From: Clavibacter sp. VKM Ac-2872
GTDB lineage: Bacteria; Actinomycetota; Actinomycetes; Actinomycetales; Microbacteriaceae
Assembly (NCBI RefSeq): GCF_015351105.1
Contig: NZ_JADKRR010000006.1
Coordinates: 1-34,834, forward strand
Length of the DNA: 34,834 bases
Direction: 5' to 3'
Both the position numbers and the translations under genes were made by a program. Position 1 is the stretch's first letter, and each line of letters starts with the position of its first letter. This document shows, one piece after another, positions 32,245-34,834 of the stretch. The notes beneath the pieces were generated by a model. That model saw nothing but the letters and a program-made list of their open reading frames with translations. It was not told the origin of the DNA and ran no database searches.

Positions 32245-32982
32245 GCCATGCTCCCCTCGTCTGGTCTACAGCAGTGTGCACCTCTTGCCTCCCGTGGCGC
32301 GTGAAGCGCTCACCGAGCTGGATGCTCGGCCCGCACGTGCTGAACGACGCCGCATTCTCCTGGCCGGACGTCCTGACACCTCGACAAAGCTGCTCGGCCG
32401 GCGGCTGGCGGCCTGGAGGGGTGCTGGTCGCCAGCGGACCGGGCGCTCGCCTGAGGCCACGCCAAGGAAGGCGGACCGGTCTCGCTTCCTCGGATCGGTG
32501 ATGCGGAACAGGAGGCGCCTGCGGGACATGCTTGCGGGACGCTCGCGGCCGCGATACTTCGCGGTTTGCTCCGGCCCCGTGCGGGACGTCCCGCAACCCA
32601 AGGGTTACGGGATCGCGAAGGAGTCAACTGCTTCGACACCGGCCGGTGCGCATGCAACGCGCTCCAGTGGAAATGTACGACTTGTACTACATCCTGCATA
32701 ATGCCGCCTGGATCAAAACCCGCTGGCCGCGATGGACAGGTCGCCTTCTCGTGCGGCGACCGCGATCCAAAAATCCTGTGGGACGTGTCTGCGCGGACGG
32801 TCCCGCCACGGAACTCCTGGCCACTCTCCGCGTGACTCGAAGGACATCGAAGCAACCACCGCTGACGCGAGTCCATGAGGTCATCACCACGAGCGCGCAA
32901 TGAGGGGTGTGTAGAAAATTCGCGGACGCCTCGTGGCGTGGCCACCCTAGGCGCTACCGATCCCACCGACAGAGGGGGTTCC
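32245..32982. other. Gene-free 738-bp stretch before the GMC oxidoreductase
   Basis: Open frames here look like chance. The stretch holds the TGCGGGAC repeats at 32520-32595. A -10-like CATAAT (32697-32702) is preceded by GTAC-containing dyads near 32673-32692 (ATGTA...TACAT), a possible promoter and operator for the downstream oxidoreductase, with a leader of about 270 bases. Confidence 0.5.
32520..32595. repeat. TGCGGGAC repeats with a 16-bp palindrome
   Basis: TGCGGGAC occurs directly at 32520-32527, 32533-32540 and 32580-32587. The last copy joins its inverted form to make the perfect palindrome TGCGGGACGTCCCGCA (32580-32595). It could be a regulator binding array or a recombination or partition site. 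Confidence 0.6.
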
Positions 32983-34557
32983 ATGCAACCCAAACAGGTC
33001 CATCGCCTCAACTCCGGCCAAGCCCGGGAGCAGGCTCCTTCACCCACCGGATCCCCACTCGACGAGATCGACGGAACATTTGACTACGTCGTCGTCGGCG
33101 GCGGCGGAACCGCGGCCGCTTTCATCGATGCCACGTTAAGGCAACGCCCAGAGGCGCGGGTCCTGGTCCTCGAACAGGGGGGCTCGATGACTCCCACACA
33201 TCCGCAGAACCTCGGTGTCTCGTACCAGCCCCTGATGGCTTCGATGGGAGCATCGCCATGGGAGTCCGACGGCGACCTTTCGCTGGCTCCGCAAGTTCCA
33301 CATCTCGGGGGGCGCACGCTCGTGTGGAGCGGCTCGTGTCCACAACCGACGCGCGATCAGCTACGCAGCTGGCCCCGAGACATCATCGACGACCTCGACG
33401 CACACTGGCATGACGCCCGGAGTTGGCTCGGAGCGCGTCCCGCAGTGGACACCGGTCCCGAGTACGCCGCCTTGCATACAGCCATACGAAAGTCATCCGT
33501 GCGAGCCACCGTTCGCCAGAGGAGTCTCGTCACCCCCGCGTGCGACAAGGACCTCGATGCGCCGCTCGCCTACTTACCTCATGTCGACGGCGGAGGCCAA
33601 AAGTTCGCCGCCATCGTCCCGCTCGTACGCGCAGCGGCTGATCACAACGGCGTCCAGATCGTGACCGGTTGCATGGTCCATTCGCTGTCGGTGATGAACG
33701 GTGAAGTCGTAGCCATACGCACGCAGCACGGCGATGTTGACGTGCGCGGTTCACGGGTCATCCTCGCCGCCGGTAGCGCAGAAGCGACCAGCATCGTTCT
33801 GCGTTCACCGGAGCTGGGCACACCTCTCGCCGGAGAACGCCTATCAGTTAGCGGCGCCAGTTTCTTAACTTGCCGCATTCCACGTACTGCTTTTCTCGGC
33901 CTGTCACACGACCGACCAGAGCTCGCCGCGCTCTACATCAACGGCACGGCAGGGCCGCGAGATTTCCACCTGCACCTCACGGCCGCTGCCGCATCCGCGC
34001 CTGCACGGGATCTTCAACGCGTCTTCCACTTGTTGCCGGACATGTTCGGGGAGGGCACGCCCGAGCGCATGTGCGACCCAGAGCACGTGGTCTTGCTCGT
34101 CCACGGGCTGTGCCAAATCGGCGAAGACATGAACAGGATCTGGATTGACACGCGTGGGCGGACCATCAGCTCCATCCACCTCGACGACTTCGACAGGCAC
34201 GTCTGGGACCAGATGGACGAGGCAATCGATGCGGTGGTGTCCTCGGTCGCCGGAGGCGCGCGAGTCGAATACTGGAATGCCGTTGAGGGCCAATGGCAGG
34301 GGCGCGTTCCGACCCGGCGGGTGCCGACGGCGTTCCACGAGACAGGGACGCTGCGCATGGGCACCGACGCGGCAAGCTCGGTCACCGACATCTGGGGTCG
34401 ACTCCGAGGTACAACCAACTTGTTCATCCTGGGCGGCGCCGCATTCCCGTTCCACGGTTCATGGAATCCGTTCCTCACCATGGTCGCGCTTGCCCGGCGG
34501 CTGGCGCAGGAGCTCGAGAGACGCGGACACCACGGAGGGGACGAGGAACAGCAATGA
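32983..34557 (+). CDS. GMC-type FAD-dependent oxidoreductase
   Basis: 524 residues. An N-terminal dinucleotide-binding motif ([14 protein letters not shown], about residues 32-45) with an acidic end (LVLEQGG) binds FAD. The second FAD-contacting block is GGRTLVWSG. The C-terminal GMC signature contains HETGTLRMG (His452) and the catalytic pair His491 and Asn495 in [18 protein letters not shown]. Family members oxidise alcohols, sugars or related hydroxyls. The ATG at 32983 has GAGGGG five bases upstream. The stop overlaps the ATG of a MiaA-like gene, so the two are co-translated. The substrate is not predictable; pairing with an isopentenyltransferase hints at a prenylated or adenine-derived product. 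Confidence 0.82.
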   Translation: MQPKQVHRLNSGQAREQAPSPTGSPLDEIDGTFDYVVVGGGGTAAAFIDATLRQRPEARVLVLEQGGSMTPTHPQNLGVSYQPLMASMGASPWESDGDLSLAPQVPHLGGRTLVWSGSCPQPTRDQLRSWPRDIIDDLDAHWHDARSWLGARPAVDTGPEYAALHTAIRKSSVRATVRQRSLVTPACDKDLDAPLAYLPHVDGGGQKFAAIVPLVRAAADHNGVQIVTGCMVHSLSVMNGEVVAIRTQHGDVDVRGSRVILAAGSAEATSIVLRSPELGTPLAGERLSVSGASFLTCRIPRTAFLGLSHDRPELAALYINGTAGPRDFHLHLTAAAASAPARDLQRVFHLLPDMFGEGTPERMCDPEHVVLLVHGLCQIGEDMNRIWIDTRGRTISSIHLDDFDRHVWDQMDEAIDAVVSSVAGGARVEYWNAVEGQWQGRVPTRRVPTAFHETGTLRMGTDAASSVTDIWGRLRGTTNLFILGGAAFPFHGSWNPFLTMVALARRLAQELERRGHHGGDEEQQ

Positions 34558-34834
34558 TCCTGCCGAACCACGATGATGCCCTTCTTACCCAAGCGCCACG
34601 CGACAGCGCCGGCGGTGGCGGAGCTGCGCTGGCACCCAGAGGTACTGCTCCAGCGCCTGCGCGTCACCATGACAATCTGATCGCGATCGTTGGAGCGACA
34701 GGAACGGGGAAGACAGATTTCTCCGTTGAAGTTGCAATTCGGTATCGCGAACTGGGTGTGACCGCGGAGATCGTCAATGCCGATGCCATGCAGCTTTACC
34801 GAGGCATGGACATCGGGACCGCCAAGATTCCTGT
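34554..34834 (+). CDS. MiaA-like tRNA/adenylate isopentenyltransferase (3' end outside window)
   Basis: 93 codons are visible before the window ends. After an unusual, low-complexity N-terminal extension of about 42 residues come the P-loop [13 protein letters not shown] and the MiaA hallmark [21 protein letters not shown], as in actinobacterial MiaA ([17 protein letters not shown]). MiaA puts dimethylallyl groups on A37 of tRNAs; related Ipt enzymes prenylate free AMP/ADP to make cytokinins. The ATG overlaps the oxidoreductase stop (ATGA). A MiaA paralogue coupled to an oxidoreductase on a mobile element is not the housekeeping arrangement. The N-terminal extension also differs from the chromosomal type, so an adapted metabolic role is possible. 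Confidence 0.8.
   Translation, partial: MILPNHDDALLTQAPRDSAGGGGAALAPRGTAPAPARHHDNLIAIVGATGTGKTDFSVEVAIRYRELGVTAEIVNADAMQLYRGMDIGTAKIP

Noticed and set aside
32310-33047. 245-codon minus-strand frame in the long gap before the oxidoreductase
   Set aside because: It overlaps the start of the clear GMC gene, has no ribosome site, and its composition looks random.

Overview
The window is very GC-rich, with actinobacterial coding habits: GTG/ATG starts, ATGA/GTGA overlaps and Ala/Arg-rich proteins. Its relaxase, SCO6880-type secretion protein, DUF4913 protein and MiaA sequence all point to an actinobacterium, probably Microbacteriaceae (inference from protein style; no marker gene fixes the genus). 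It looks like part of a large conjugative plasmid, or a plasmid-like element: it carries a replication protein, a full conjugation block, a resolvase and accessory cargo. No integrase and no tRNA attachment site were seen.

Left part (1-6900): a leftward gene for a primase-like replication initiator, with a structured leader that may encode or attract an antisense control RNA. Next come a small leftward RHH-like protein and a small winged-helix protein. Divergent from the latter is a tightly coupled rightward cassette of XRE regulator, ImmA/IrrE-type metalloprotease, seven-helix membrane protein and alpha/beta hydrolase (2951-6283). A leftward winged-helix regulator ends against it.

Centre (6942-18140): one rightward transfer operon in which almost every stop overlaps the next start. 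It encodes a ParA-like ATPase, small membrane proteins, a VirB6-like channel protein, an SCO6880-family protein, a VirB4-like ATPase, a lipoprotein, a two-domain cell-wall hydrolase, a 17-codon coupling peptide, the VirD4/TraG coupling protein and a DUF4913 protein. A bidirectional terminator (18154-18187) separates it from the leftward DNA-processing pair: a protein with an internal duplication and the MobF relaxase-helicase TraA. The 310-bp gap upstream of traA holds several inverted repeats and is the best oriT candidate.

Right part (23900-32980): accessory genes. These are a coiled-coil/HTH protein, an HNH endonuclease, a VbhA-Fic toxin-antitoxin pair with its own palindromic operator, two 5'-damaged gene remnants, a coiled-coil protein of unknown role, an 800-bp gene-free stretch full of small hairpins that ends in a terminator, small membrane proteins, an unrecognised 330-residue protein, a serine resolvase with candidate recombination repeats, a secreted protein and another unknown.

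Right edge (32983-34834): a GMC-type flavin oxidoreductase translationally coupled to a MiaA/isopentenyltransferase-like gene cut by the window end. This pair looks like metabolic cargo, possibly linked to prenylated adenine (cytokinin-like) chemistry.
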